Below are positions 28,883-36,191 of a stretch of 64,000 nucleotides of DNA, piece by piece (position 1 is the stretch's first letter; each line of letters begins with the position of its first letter). Location: assembly GCA_030149815.1 (NCBI GenBank), contig JASLHI010000012.1, forward strand, positions 62,001 to 126,000. The letters run 5' to 3'. A program made the position numbers and the translations under genes. The DNA is from Aquirhabdus sp. (GTDB lineage Bacteria > Pseudomonadota > Gammaproteobacteria > Pseudomonadales > Moraxellaceae). Below the pieces are notes generated by a model. The model had not been told where the DNA came from. It worked only from the letters and a program-made list of their open reading frames with translations, and did no database searches.

Positions 28883-29797
28883 ATGAATATGAAACCAATA
28901 GCTAACAGATCGAAGAGCGCGCGACACGGAGGTCTGCGCTCTATGCGTGATGGGTGTAATGATATGCAATCTAAGCAAGCTAAAATGTGGAATGCGGTAC
29001 GTCAAAGCTTGCGAAGTCACTTATCTATCGCAGCAAGTCGGTTTATTTTTTATGTTTCACTCAAATCAGCTGAAATCATCCATTTTCGACATATTTTGTT
29101 ATCCAAATTAAGCGTAAACAAAATCTCAAAAGCCTCATCAACGCCAACGCTGTTCATCACAGCGCTGATTAGCGCTTTATCCAGTTTATTTTCTATGACT
29201 GCACATGCTGATGAAAACGCAAACACTCCTTCGAGCTTTACATTGATCATTCGCATGACTCCAGCAGCATGTGCATTAGATCCCGAATTACAGAAATTGC
29301 GCCAATGTCAGGATGGTTTCACACTGACCATTTCCAGTCTACAAGCGGAACGCGCCAGCGGAAAACGTATCGAAAATTGCAGTCATGACCAAACCAACTT
29401 ATCGCCATTACAAGAGCGTGTCGTCGAACGCGTAATGCCCGATAAGCAACTGCGTGACGAAGATTGGCAACGTAATGGTTCATGTACAGGGATGTCGCCA
29501 ACAGTTTACTTCAGAACTATCGCAACTTATGCGCAGCGCTTAAAAATTCCGTCAGAACTCGCATCGCCGCGCGATACCGTGCTGACAAAAAATTATATTA
29601 TCAATAAACTACAGCAGCTTAACCCTGGACTGACCGATAAAAGCCTTCTGTTGCGTTGCACAGCAGAACCAGGACGTGAGTATCCCGTCTTAACAGAACT
29701 TCGTTCTTGTTATAATACTCAAGGACAATACGATGCTTGCCCAGCATACATTAAATCAAACTGCCCAAGCAGTGTTGTCATACTTGCCGCACCTTAA
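28883..29797 (+). CDS. RNase T2-fold protein lacking catalytic histidines
   Basis: 304 residues from the ATG at 28883; the true start is uncertain because the secretion signal (TPTLFITALISALSSLFSMTAHA) begins only near residue 90. The mature part follows the RNase T2/RNase I plan: RMTPAACALDPELQKLRQC, then the position of CAS I, and DWQRNGSCTGMSPTVYF at CAS II. The CAS I histidine (HGLWP in active enzymes) is replaced by ISSLQ and the CAS II histidine (KHGTC) by RNGSC. The cysteines are kept. So it is probably an exported T2-fold protein that does not cleave RNA by the usual mechanism. Confidence 0.65.
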   Translation: MNMKPIANRSKSARHGGLRSMRDGCNDMQSKQAKMWNAVRQSLRSHLSIAASRFIFYVSLKSAEIIHFRHILLSKLSVNKISKASSTPTLFITALISALSSLFSMTAHADENANTPSSFTLIIRMTPAACALDPELQKLRQCQDGFTLTISSLQAERASGKRIENCSHDQTNLSPLQERVVERVMPDKQLRDEDWQRNGSCTGMSPTVYFRTIATYAQRLKIPSELASPRDTVLTKNYIINKLQQLNPGLTDKSLLLRCTAEPGREYPVLTELRSCYNTQGQYDACPAYIKSNCPSSVVILAAP

Positions 29798-29821
29798 AGA
29801 ACGCGTACAACACTAAAACTA

Positions 29822-30481
29822 TTAATTCGACAGCGTTCGGTAAAAACTGACATTCCTAAACTCATGCGCCTCATCGAGATCAGGCCACGTCGAGGCGCTA
29901 CGTTCGCCTTCTTTGACATATTGCGGATGACTAAAATTCTTGACCCGCGAATCTGCTACCCAAACCTCTTTTCCGAATCGTAAGAACTCATCCAAGAAAA
30001 AACGATTGCTTTGGTCATACAGCACATCGGCGGCAAGTAAAATATCAACTTGCTCACTCAATTGATACAGATCAGCTAGATACTCTAATGTGACGTTATT
30101 AAGCTCCGCATTCTCGCGACAGGATGCCAATGACACCAAATCAATATCACAGGCAATCACCCGCGCTGCGCCAGCCATTTTCGCCGCAATAGCAACCACA
30201 CCAGAACCTGCCCCAAAATCTAAAACCGTCTTGCCACGTACTCGCTCAGGTTCAGCCAGCAGCCACTGCGCCATCGACAATCCAGATGCCCAGCAAAAAA
30301 TCCAATACGGTGTATCGGTCCAAATCCGTCGAATGACTTCATCATCCATCTTTTCTGTTGGCAAATCAGGGGGAATCAACCACAAATCAATCGACGTATC
30401 AGGCAGAGTCTGGCGTTGCAGTTTTGAATCAGGAATAACTTGGTGCAACGCATCCAACAAATGTTTTGGTGCAGTCATCAA
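29822..30481 (-). CDS. Class I SAM-dependent methyltransferase (ETFB-lysine MTase-like)
   Basis: 219 residues with the SAM-binding motif VLDFGAGSGVVAIAAKMAGA, the acidic ACDIDLVSLASC, and a post-motif region ILLAADVLYDQ typical of METTL20/EEF1A-KMT-like protein methyltransferases. A protein substrate is likely but unproven. The ATG is one base from the folD stop, so it is cotranscribed with folD. Confidence 0.82.
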   Translation of the reverse strand: MMTAPKHLLDALHQVIPDSKLQRQTLPDTSIDLWLIPPDLPTEKMDDEVIRRIWTDTPYWIFCWASGLSMAQWLLAEPERVRGKTVLDFGAGSGVVAIAAKMAGAARVIACDIDLVSLASCRENAELNNVTLEYLADLYQLSEQVDILLAADVLYDQSNRFFLDEFLRFGKEVWVADSRVKNFSHPQYVKEGERSASTWPDLDEAHEFRNVSFYRTLSN

Positions 30482-30482
30482 C

Positions 30483-31331
30483 TTAGCCTAATGCTTTCTC
30501 AGCAGCTTCAACAGTCTGACGAATCAGCGTCGTAATCGTCATTGGACCTACACCACCAGGCACTGGAGTGTAGGCACTCGCAATTTGTTCAATCCCGACT
30601 AACTCAATATCACCCACACCTCCACCTTCACGCGGATGGAAACCCGCATCAACCACAACTGCGCCTTGTTTAATCCAATCTTTTTTAATCAATTCAGCTT
30701 TACCAACCGCACCCACTACAATGTCGGCTTGCTTGACTAACTCAGCAAGATTCTTGGTGCGTGAATGGCAAATGGTTATGGTTGCATTGGCAGCGAGTAG
30801 CATCATCGCCATTGGCTTACCCAAAATCGCACTACGACCGACCACAACGGCATGTTTACCTTCGATCTGAATACCATTTTCTGTGAGCAATGTCATGATA
30901 CCTTGTGGAGTTGCTGAACCATATGCGGATTCCTCCATACTCATCCGACCAAAACCTAGACAAGTCACACCATCAACATCTTTTGCCAACGCAATCGCAT
31001 CAAAGCACGCACGCTCATCGATTTGCTCAGGCACAGGATGTTGCAGCAAAATACCATGCACATCTGGATTTGCATTGAGCTTAGCAATTTCAGCAAGTAA
31101 TTGTTCTGTCGTCGTCGATTGAGGCAATTTAACTTTTAACGAATCCATACCAACACGAGCGCACGCATTACCTTTCATACGCACATAGGTTGCAGATGCA
31201 CCATCATCGCCGACCAAAATCGTCGCTAAAATCGGAGTACGACCCGATTTTTCTTTGAGTGCCGCCACACGAACCTGTAAATCGGCTTCTATTTGTTGTG
31301 CAAGGGCGCGACCATTCAATAACGTTGCCAT
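30483..31331 (-). CDS. folD: Bifunctional methylenetetrahydrofolate dehydrogenase/cyclohydrolase
   Basis: 282 residues: TILVGDDGASATYVRMK with the catalytic tyrosine and lysine region, GILLQHPVPEQID, KDVDGVTCLGFGRM, the NADP-binding VVGRSAILGKPMA, and the C-terminal PVPGGVGPMTI. It interconverts 5,10-methylene- and 10-formyl-tetrahydrofolate. It diverges from the tRNA-Cys/tRNA-Leu genes. Confidence 0.97.
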   Translation of the reverse strand: MATLLNGRALAQQIEADLQVRVAALKEKSGRTPILATILVGDDGASATYVRMKGNACARVGMDSLKVKLPQSTTTEQLLAEIAKLNANPDVHGILLQHPVPEQIDERACFDAIALAKDVDGVTCLGFGRMSMEESAYGSATPQGIMTLLTENGIQIEGKHAVVVGRSAILGKPMAMMLLAANATITICHSRTKNLAELVKQADIVVGAVGKAELIKKDWIKQGAVVVDAGFHPREGGGVGDIELVGIEQIASAYTPVPGGVGPMTITTLIRQTVEAAEKALG

Positions 31332-31445
31332 GAAAATGCTCCAAGAAGATCAAAATTTGGCACGTATGATACCGCATGCGGCATCGCTTAAAATGCAAAT
31401 TGCGTTCGAAGGTTGTTTTTTTGCGCGATTTCAAGGGTAAACCGC

Positions 31446-31473
31446 TTGTTTTTTTAAGATCACCTGCTAATAT
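31446..31473 (+). promoter_or_regulatory. Candidate tRNA promoter
   Basis: ttgttt (31446-31451), a 16-bp spacer and taatat (31468-31473) place a start site just before tRNA-Cys at 31484. The boxes are imperfect matches; the position supports the call more than the sequence. Confidence 0.35.
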
Positions 31474-31483
31474 GTGCCTCCTT

Positions 31484-31557
31484 GGCTGGATAGCAAAATG
31501 GTTATGCCGCGGATTGCAAATCCGCTGACGCCGGTTCGATTCCGGCTCCAGCCTCCA
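31484..31557 (+). tRNA. tRNA-Cys (GCA)
   Basis: 74 nt with encoded CCA. The acceptor stem ggctgga pairs with tccagcc. The anticodon loop ttgcaaa (GCA at 31516-31518) is closed by cggat/atccg-type pairing, and the T arm is gccggttcgattccggc. All arms fold without mismatches of note. Confidence 0.97.
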
Positions 31558-31619
31558 ATATTCTTCTTATGCTTTTAAGCGAAAGCTTCTAATAAGAATT
31601 GGCTGTAAAAAACCCATCT

Positions 31620-31704
31620 GCCCAGATGGTGAAATCGGTAGACACAAGGGATTTAAAATCCCTCGCCTTCGGGTGTGCGGGTTCAAGTCCCGCTCTGGGC
31701 ACCA
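31620..31704 (+). tRNA. tRNA-Leu (TAA), integration site
   Basis: 85-nt class II tRNA with encoded CCA. The acceptor stem gcccaga pairs with tctgggc. The anticodon stem aggga/tccct closes the loop tttaaaa (TAA at 31654-31656), a long variable arm cgccttcgggtg is present, and the T arm is gcgggttcaagtcccgc. It lies 62 bp after tRNA-Cys. Its 3' half (31645-31697) is exactly duplicated at 53321-53373, marking it as the attachment site of the island. Confidence 0.97.
31645..31697 (+). repeat. attL core (53-bp direct repeat inside tRNA-Leu)
   Basis: Identical to 53321-53373, running from the anticodon stem to the 3' acceptor strand (caagggatttaaaatccctc ... cccgctctg). After the repeat, this copy reads ggcacca, completing the tRNA. 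Confidence 0.95.
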
Positions 31705-31784
31705 TATTGTAAGTCATTGAATAATATTTAAAATACACAACACCAATACTAAATTCAACCTTCCTCATTTTACCTTCAAAAATC

Positions 31785-31806
31785 GTTGTAAGCATATTGT
31801 AAGCAA
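31785..31806. repeat. 22-bp repeat at left end of island (possible integrase arm site)
   Basis: Identical in sequence and orientation to 53189-53210. It contains two tandem ttgtaagca motifs, and a related tattgtaag occurs at 31704-31712. Found at both inner ends of the element, it fits an arm-type site for the integrase or a directionality factor. Confidence 0.6.
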
Positions 31807-31853
31807 CTTTCATCAATATTGCGTCGCCCAACTAGCCTATGTTCATCAGAAGC

Positions 31854-32120
31854 TTAGTAGTTAAAGCCTTCATACTCAGGCATACAATCGATAAATTGCT
31901 GGCTCAGTACATTAATTGGGTCACTTAACTCGTCCAAACCCTCGTCCAGCATCCGTTGCACCCATACTCTGATTGCCATGTGATTATCGAACGCATGATT
32001 AACATCAAGAAAAAGTGAAATCCCGCACCCCAGTTGAATACTGAATTCGATGATGAGCTCCTTCGCTAATTTATTAGCCTTTGGACTGATCCAAGCACCC
32101 CAAGCATGTTGACCTCTCAT
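31854..32120 (-). CDS. Hypothetical island protein
   Basis: 88 residues, family not recognised. It starts MRGQHAWGAWISPKANKLAKE and is mostly helical and acidic in the second half, with no membrane segment. It diverges from a small XRE-type gene across a 131-bp region rich in ttaaac-type half sites, so it is probably regulated by that protein. It is the first gene inside the left attachment site. It could be an antitoxin-like or regulatory partner, but no evidence supports a specific function. Confidence 0.55.
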   Translation of the reverse strand: MRGQHAWGAWISPKANKLAKELIIEFSIQLGCGISLFLDVNHAFDNHMAIRVWVQRMLDEGLDELSDPINVLSQQFIDCMPEYEGFNY

Positions 32121-32165
32121 TTAACTTACTCCTAAATTTTAAACCATGATATGATTAATTACCAT

Positions 32166-32198
32166 CATAGTTTAATTTAGCACATTTTTTAAACTATG
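32166..32198. promoter_or_regulatory. Operator-like dyad between divergent island genes
   Basis: Perfect inverted repeat catagtttaa/ttaaactatg (32166-32175 and 32189-32198). Related half sites lie at about 32136 (ttttaaaccatgat), 32217 (atagttaaa) and 32237 (aaggttaaa). The cluster covers both divergent start regions and is the likely target of the XRE protein encoded from 32252. Confidence 0.6.
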
Positions 32199-32251
32199 CA
32201 AGTATTTTTTATCACAATAGTTAAATTTTTACCACAAAGGTTAAATTTGTC

Positions 32252-32479
32252 ATGATTATCAGCAAATTCCCGAAACTCTTATTTGATAGAAAACTTAAAG
32301 TTGCAGATGTAGCCAGAGCAACCACACTGAGCAAAACGACCTTGCACAAGCTCTACAATGAAGATTCGACACGGATAGACTTCGACACGCTTGATCAGCT
32401 ATGCAAATTTTTAAATATAGGTGTTGGTGATTTGCTGCAATATGTTCCTCAAGATGTTGAGGCTACCACCCAAGAATGA
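32252..32479 (+). CDS. Small XRE/Cro-type helix-turn-helix regulator
   Basis: 75 residues containing one HTH_26-like (YozG-type) domain: LLFDRKLKVADVARATTLSKTTLHKLYN, followed by FDTLDQLCKFLNIGVGDLLQY. The ATG at 32252 is preceded by aaagg. It is divergent from an 88-residue hypothetical gene and surrounded by a cluster of ttaaac half sites, consistent with autoregulation. It probably controls island maintenance genes. Confidence 0.82.
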   Translation: MIISKFPKLLFDRKLKVADVARATTLSKTTLHKLYNEDSTRIDFDTLDQLCKFLNIGVGDLLQYVPQDVEATTQE

Positions 32480-32534
32480 TGGATTACGCCTTTCTATTAG
32501 CCTGAGATAGATGGTATAGACAAAGAAAGCAAAA

Positions 32535-32579
32535 AGTCCCTTAGAAGAAGCATCAATGCTTGATACTCCTCAAGGGACT
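32535..32579 (-). terminator. Nested hairpin, probable minus-strand terminator
   Basis: Outer stem agtccctt/aagggact (32535-32542 and 32572-32579) enclosing aagcat/atgctt. Read on the minus strand, the outer stem is followed by five Ts, so it suits termination of the leftward lipoprotein genes that end at 32631. Confidence 0.6.
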
Positions 32580-32630
32580 AGATCACACGTGGTTTACTTG
32601 GTGACAAACTAATTAAGACTTTAAATACGG

Positions 32631-32896
32631 CTATAGGCACCCACTAAAAACAGGAATCCCTTGTGAGTCAGTAGTTGAAGGCTTACATGGTTTAGGCTTC
32701 GATGCCGGAGTTGCAGGAGTTGCAGGAGTTGCAACTTGTGTTTGGCTTGGCACCTGAATTGGAGCTGGAGGCGCAATGTTGTCTTGGTTATTCATCGCCG
32801 CAGCAACAGCTAGCTCTTTTCCCGTGCTGTTTTTTCATGACATCCCGTAATTACTACTGCAACAACAATAACATAAGCGATGATTTTCAGTTTCAT
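32631..32896 (-). pseudogene. Small lipoprotein gene split by a frameshift at an A6 tract
   Basis: From the ATG at 32896 the first frame reads MKLKIIAYVIVVAVVITGCH, a signal peptide with lipobox, and stops at 32810 after 28 residues. A second frame then continues to 32631 with ELAVAAAMNNQDNIAPPAPI, three ATP repeats, and a tail ending IPVFSGCL. One extra A in the AAAAAA tract near 32850 joins them into an 88-residue lipoprotein. It may be a dead gene, a sequencing error, or a slippage-controlled gene. It is downstream of another lipoprotein on the same strand. Confidence 0.7.
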
Positions 32897-32978
32897 GAAG
32901 TTTCTCTTTAAATTAATGGAACTATCGACGTTGTGTATATTTTTTTAAGCTTTAAAGCAGCTTTCATATCCAAGCAAC

Positions 32979-33362
32979 TCAGCGTACATCCATCGCGGTT
33001 TGCCCTGTGGTATAGCTTTTTAGGATGCCATTTTTGCCAAATAGTACTTGCACACTTTTTGAACTCACCGATTCATCTTTTAAGAACTGTCCAACAAATG
33101 GAACAAAAGCCAAACCATTCACGGCGGCTTTGGTGTACGCATAGCTCCAGTATTCACCGTCTTCGTTGACCTGCTTTGACATGGGCTCCCCTAAATAATT
33201 GATCACGTCCGCCTCAGTACTTCTGCCACGTAACAAGTGGCTGGAGAGATCACTTGAAGTCACATGCAATAAATTTGGATTGCCAGTCGTGGATGCGCAT
33301 CCTGCGAAACCTAACGAGAGCGACAAGATAATCGTCCCACTCAACACTTTTGCTACTTTCAT
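32979..33362 (-). CDS. SmpA/OmlA (BamE-like) domain lipoprotein
   Basis: 127 residues. The signal segment with lipobox (TIILSLSLGFAGC) puts the mature Cys at residue 22. A BamE-like fold follows: LLRGRSTEADVINYLGEP, YWSYAYTKAAVN, and VQVLFGKNGILKSY. Such small lipoproteins occur often on plasmids and islands; unlike BamE itself, this copy is part of the mobile element. It is divergent from the 79-residue XRE gene, and the triple operator lies between them. Confidence 0.8.
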   Translation of the reverse strand: MKVAKVLSGTIILSLSLGFAGCASTTGNPNLLHVTSSDLSSHLLRGRSTEADVINYLGEPMSKQVNEDGEYWSYAYTKAAVNGLAFVPFVGQFLKDESVSSKSVQVLFGKNGILKSYTTGQTAMDVR

Positions 33363-33453
33363 AAAATGTCCTAATTTTAAAATTCCAAGATAGTATTTAG
33401 TCCATCTGCGAACTTGCCCGAATTAAGCATAGATACAGTTCGTGAAGACAACA

Positions 33454-33526
33454 TGTACCCAAAATGGGTACATACAACAATGTACCCATTTTGGGTACAA
33501 AGATCAATGTACCTAGAATAGGTACA
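33454..33526. promoter_or_regulatory. Three 19-bp palindromic operators at 27-bp spacing
   Basis: Palindromes at 33454-33472 (tgtacccaaaatgggtaca), 33481-33499 (tgtacccattttgggtaca) and 33508-33526 (tgtacctagaataggtaca). Starts are exactly 27 bp apart. The third ends on the A of the ATG of the XRE gene and covers its ribosome site (ataggt). Occupancy would block both transcription and initiation, a strong sign of autorepression. Confidence 0.88.
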
Positions 33527-33765
33527 TGAAAAAAAGCACCCATACAGCAGAAATGAATGCGCTAAAACTCTGGCTAAAAGCAAAGCGCGAAGAGAGCGGT
33601 TTAAGTATGCGTGCTTTGGGAGAGAGCTTAGGAAAACCTCATTCTTATGTTCAAAAAGTTGAGGACGGCGAGAGACTTTTAGATGTTGTTGAGTATGTAT
33701 GGTATTGCAGAGCATTGAAAATTGACCCACATGAAGGGCTTGCAGTAGTTAGTGAGACTCTTTAA
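33526..33765 (+). CDS. XRE-family helix-turn-helix regulator
   Basis: 79 residues: LKLWLKAKREESGLSMRALGESLGKPHSYVQKVEDGERLLDVVEYVWYC is a standard HTH_XRE domain filling the protein. The start codon is part of the last of three palindromes, so the protein very likely represses itself and perhaps the divergent lipoprotein. Its stop lies 6 bp from the mobA stop on the other strand. It could set the copy or transfer state of the element. Confidence 0.85.
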   Translation: MKKSTHTAEMNALKLWLKAKREESGLSMRALGESLGKPHSYVQKVEDGERLLDVVEYVWYCRALKIDPHEGLAVVSETL

Positions 33766-33770
33766 TAAAT

Positions 33771-35795
33771 TCACCGCATACCAAAGTCGTTATCGTTATC
33801 CCTTGATTTACGTGGTTCAGGACTTCTGGAGGGAATCCTAGGCATATCATTTCTGACCAGTGGCAAATCATAGACATCTGCCGACACCTCAACTTGCATT
33901 AGGCTTTGTGAGAATGACTCCAGCTTTTGCGGATCTGCATGGAAATCAAAAAAATCTAAAATCGCCTTTTCCTTTTTAGCCTCCAATTCGACATTAAGAT
34001 GAATGTTGCTACGTTTTTTCTCTCTTTCAATTTCAAAAAATAAAAGGAATTGCTCGCGCAGACGCGTCAATTCTGGATTTTGATTTGCGTAATTTGAGAA
34101 CATAACCTTCCAAGCTCGCCCAGTTGACGACAACGCTTTATCCCCATTTAATTTGCGCTCGACCACTTTCATCAGCCTATCAAGAACTGGTCTAATGCGA
34201 GCATTAACCACCTCTTGCGCCCTAGCCTTTGCAATAAGAGATTGAGCCTCTTCCAGTGCTACTCTTTGCTTAATAAATCTGACAATTGTTGATTTAGCGA
34301 ATTTAACAAACGTACTGATGGCTGCAACAGCAGCTCGAATTCGTCCAGCAACTGCGACAAATGGGTAACTTGTATTTGTATTGAATTTAGCTCTTGCTCT
34401 CTCTTGATCTCGTTGAATTGCAGCTGCTGAATTGCTGTGCTCTGCTGCTCGTAAGCGGTCACGCATATTTCTAGCGCTGGCTGTAGTTCTTGCACAGCTT
34501 GCATGAGCTGAAGCTCTAAAGGGGTCAAGGCGCTCATACGGACTATCCCTCTCTATTTGATAAGTACTACTGCCAGTATCACGAGCAGCAGAAAGGTTTG
34601 ACTGATGCGGAATAAGATTGCTTTCCTCTGCAATGTTTTCGCACTTTCCATCCGGGTGGCTTCTAGGCTCAAGATCAATTGTTTGAGCTGCTCGATCTGA
34701 ATGCTCTGCTCCACTGCCTGCGCCTGACAACTCGCGACTGTTTGTTGTGCTTGTCTTAGCGCGTCTAGGATCAAGACCATTTTTTTGAGCTGATCGATCT
34801 GAACGCTCCGTTCCACTGCCTGCATCTGATAACTCGTGGCTGTTTGCTGCGCTTGGCTGCGCACATCTAAAATCAGATTCCCCAATTGTTCCGTAGCGCA
34901 CAATATATCTGTCGCATTTGATTCGCATGAGTCTTTCAAGAGTTGACATTGCTGCAGCAAGTCTTTGACTCTCTGTTGATTCATACTCTCGTTGTTTAGC
35001 TTCAGCTCGTTGGATATAGCCTTCGCTTTTATCAAGTGTTGATTCGTAGTATCCACCTTTCAATCTCACTGGTATTGTATCTGGATCACTGGATTTGGGT
35101 CTAATGCTAATGCTGCTTGGTTTTTCGCTCACAATCACATAGCCAAGTTTTTTTATGAGCTTAATCACATCACGTCGATATTCTATTGTTCCTGCCTCAA
35201 TACCCTCCTTAACCGCCTCACCTATAAGCTCATGGGTTTGACGCTTTCCTTTCGGTAAATTACGTGAAAATTTAAAATCTTGTTCACGACTTGGATCCTT
35301 GGGGTCTGCAAAATTATGAGTGATATTAATAATATCCAGCCATGCATTGACTCTGGGACGGTCTGCACGATCAAAATAAGGAGTCAACTCCTTACCCGAC
35401 GCCAATTCAACATGGGCAATGCAATAATTAAGTTCCAGCCGGCCTTTATCCAGATGTTCGGCCCAATAAATGCAATATTGAGATTGATCCAAATCAGCAA
35501 GCAAAACTTTCTCGAAACCATCCATAAGTTGGAATTTAAGCTCCTCGGCAATATTTGCTTCGGCAAAAGATAAAACTCCAACCGTATGTTTCTGTTTCTG
35601 CGAAGGTGGTAATGACTCAGCAACCTCAACCACTTCCGCTGGATCACCACGAAGCAATCTCGCATATGGTCTAATATCGTTTTTGTCAAGAAGATAGCGC
35701 CGCCCCATAAGATAGTTCGTCACGCGTCGAACACCTGTAGACGACATCTTTGGCTTTAGAATCACATGTACTGGCATTCGCACCCACCGCCTCAT
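33771..35795 (-). CDS. mobA: MobA relaxase, HEN type (ColE1-like)
   Basis: 674 residues. The N-terminal relaxase domain has NYLMGRRYLLD (candidate nucleophile Tyr28 or Tyr34), LLRGDP, and the metal site EHLDKGRLELN, which fits H-x6-E-x-N (His114, Glu121, Asn123), the ColE1 MobA/HEN signature. It nicks oriT and pilots the strand in mobilization. The central region (about 310-390) has a tandem 34-residue duplication, and the C-terminal region is coiled. Two other genes, mobB and mobD, lie inside it in another frame. It overlaps mobC by 110 bp. The ATG at 35777 is an alternative start. Confidence 0.88.
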   Translation of the reverse strand: MRRWVRMPVHVILKPKMSSTGVRRVTNYLMGRRYLLDKNDIRPYARLLRGDPAEVVEVAESLPPSQKQKHTVGVLSFAEANIAEELKFQLMDGFEKVLLADLDQSQYCIYWAEHLDKGRLELNYCIAHVELASGKELTPYFDRADRPRVNAWLDIINITHNFADPKDPSREQDFKFSRNLPKGKRQTHELIGEAVKEGIEAGTIEYRRDVIKLIKKLGYVIVSEKPSSISIRPKSSDPDTIPVRLKGGYYESTLDKSEGYIQRAEAKQREYESTESQRLAAAMSTLERLMRIKCDRYIVRYGTIGESDFRCAQPSAANSHELSDAGSGTERSDRSAQKNGLDPRRAKTSTTNSRELSGAGSGAEHSDRAAQTIDLEPRSHPDGKCENIAEESNLIPHQSNLSAARDTGSSTYQIERDSPYERLDPFRASAHASCARTTASARNMRDRLRAAEHSNSAAAIQRDQERARAKFNTNTSYPFVAVAGRIRAAVAAISTFVKFAKSTIVRFIKQRVALEEAQSLIAKARAQEVVNARIRPVLDRLMKVVERKLNGDKALSSTGRAWKVMFSNYANQNPELTRLREQFLLFFEIEREKKRSNIHLNVELEAKKEKAILDFFDFHADPQKLESFSQSLMQVEVSADVYDLPLVRNDMPRIPSRSPEPRKSRDNDNDFGMR
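34259..34537 (-). CDS. mobD: MobD/MbeD-like mobilization protein, overprinted on mobA
   Basis: 92 residues in a different frame of mobA. MSALTPLELQLMQAVQELQP followed by a coiled coil with VTHLSQLLDEFELLLQP resembles MbeD/MobD of ColE1 plasmids, including the LxxQLLxALxxLQ opening. In ColE1, mbeD overlaps mbeA in the same way, so it is kept here as a real gene. It starts 15 bp after the mobB stop, in the order mobB-mobD expected for the family. Its role is accessory to relaxosome or entry exclusion and is poorly known. Confidence 0.72.
   Translation of the reverse strand: MSALTPLELQLMQAVQELQPALEICVTAYEQQSTAIQQLQFNEIKREQELNSIQIQVTHLSQLLDEFELLLQPSVRLLNSLNQQLSDLLSKE
34553..35056 (-). CDS. mobB: MobB/MbeB-like mobilization protein, overprinted on mobA
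   Basis: 167 residues in an alternative frame of mobA. A long Gln-rich coiled coil (residues 20-140) ends in a single C-terminal membrane helix (FRISQTFLLLVILAVVLIK), the architecture of ColE1 MobB, which anchors the relaxosome to the membrane. A 34-residue unit (from LILDVRSQAQQT to QLKKMV) is tandemly repeated (LILDALRQAQQT to QLKQLI). The duplication is in frame in both mobB and mobA. Length exceeds ColE1 MobB because of it. Confidence 0.75.
   Translation of the reverse strand: MDTTNQHLIKAKAISNELKLNNESMNQQRVKDLLQQCQLLKDSCESNATDILCATEQLGNLILDVRSQAQQTATSYQMQAVERSVQIDQLKKMVLILDALRQAQQTVASCQAQAVEQSIQIEQLKQLILSLEATRMESAKTLQRKAILFRISQTFLLLVILAVVLIK
34660..34865 (-). repeat. Tandem 102-bp duplication in mobA/mobB overlap
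   Basis: Two diverged adjacent units of 102 bp (boundaries approximate). In mobA they encode NSHELSDAGSGTERSDRSAQ and NSRELSGAGSGAEHSDRAAQ; in mobB they encode a repeated coiled-coil segment. The 102-bp length is a multiple of three, keeping both frames open. Confidence 0.8.
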
Positions 35796-36174
35796 AAATT
35801 ACTTCAAGCTGTTCCCTAATCGCGGTGACGTTACGGTCGATGTCAATAAATATTGGTATAAAATCAAATATAACGTGACTGTTTAACTTTCGCGCGGCTT
35901 GATTGGCGTTGCGCCCAATACCAGCTGCTTGAGCGCGAATTGCTACCAATTCAGTCCAAATTGCTTTAAGTAGAGCTGTAGGTTCAGGAGTCCTACGCAC
36001 AGGTTGTGGCTCTGGTAAATCTTGGCTGCAAGCCCACAAAACCGCCTCCCTGATCCAAGTCGCACCTTTCCTGTTACGCTTAGCTTGCTCAATTGTTGTC
36101 CACTCTTCCTGATTCACGGAAACCTTAACGTATTTATTACGCTTAAGCTCTGGTGGTAACTTGTTGTTTGGCAT
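35686..36174 (-). CDS. mobC: MobC mobilization accessory protein
   Basis: 162 residues with a ribbon-helix-helix-like N-terminal half (KYVKVSVNQEEWTTIEQAKR) and the MobC core LLKAIWTELVAIRAQAAGIGRNANQAARKLN, where the IGRNANQ block is the family signature. MobC binds oriT and helps the relaxase open the nick region. It overlaps the start of mobA by 110 bp in another frame, as in ColE1-type modules. The last 30 residues are not conserved in appearance. Confidence 0.88.
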   Translation of the reverse strand: MPNNKLPPELKRNKYVKVSVNQEEWTTIEQAKRNRKGATWIREAVLWACSQDLPEPQPVRRTPEPTALLKAIWTELVAIRAQAAGIGRNANQAARKLNSHVIFDFIPIFIDIDRNVTAIREQLEVIYEAVGANASTCDSKAKDVVYRCSTRDELSYGAALSS

Positions 36175-36191
36175 AGGTCGGCTCCGTCAAA

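Noticed and set aside
31589..31831. 80-residue minus-strand frame with VPRAGLEPAHPKARDFKSL
   Set aside because: It is the antisense translation of tRNA-Leu, a well-known source of spurious proteins.
32702..32911. Plus-strand frame with repeated PELQELQELQ
   Set aside because: Antisense of the ATP repeats in the frameshifted lipoprotein at 32631-32896.
33377..33730. 117-residue minus-strand frame over the triple operator
   Set aside because: Antisense of the operators and XRE gene; the palindromes and XRE domain explain the region better.
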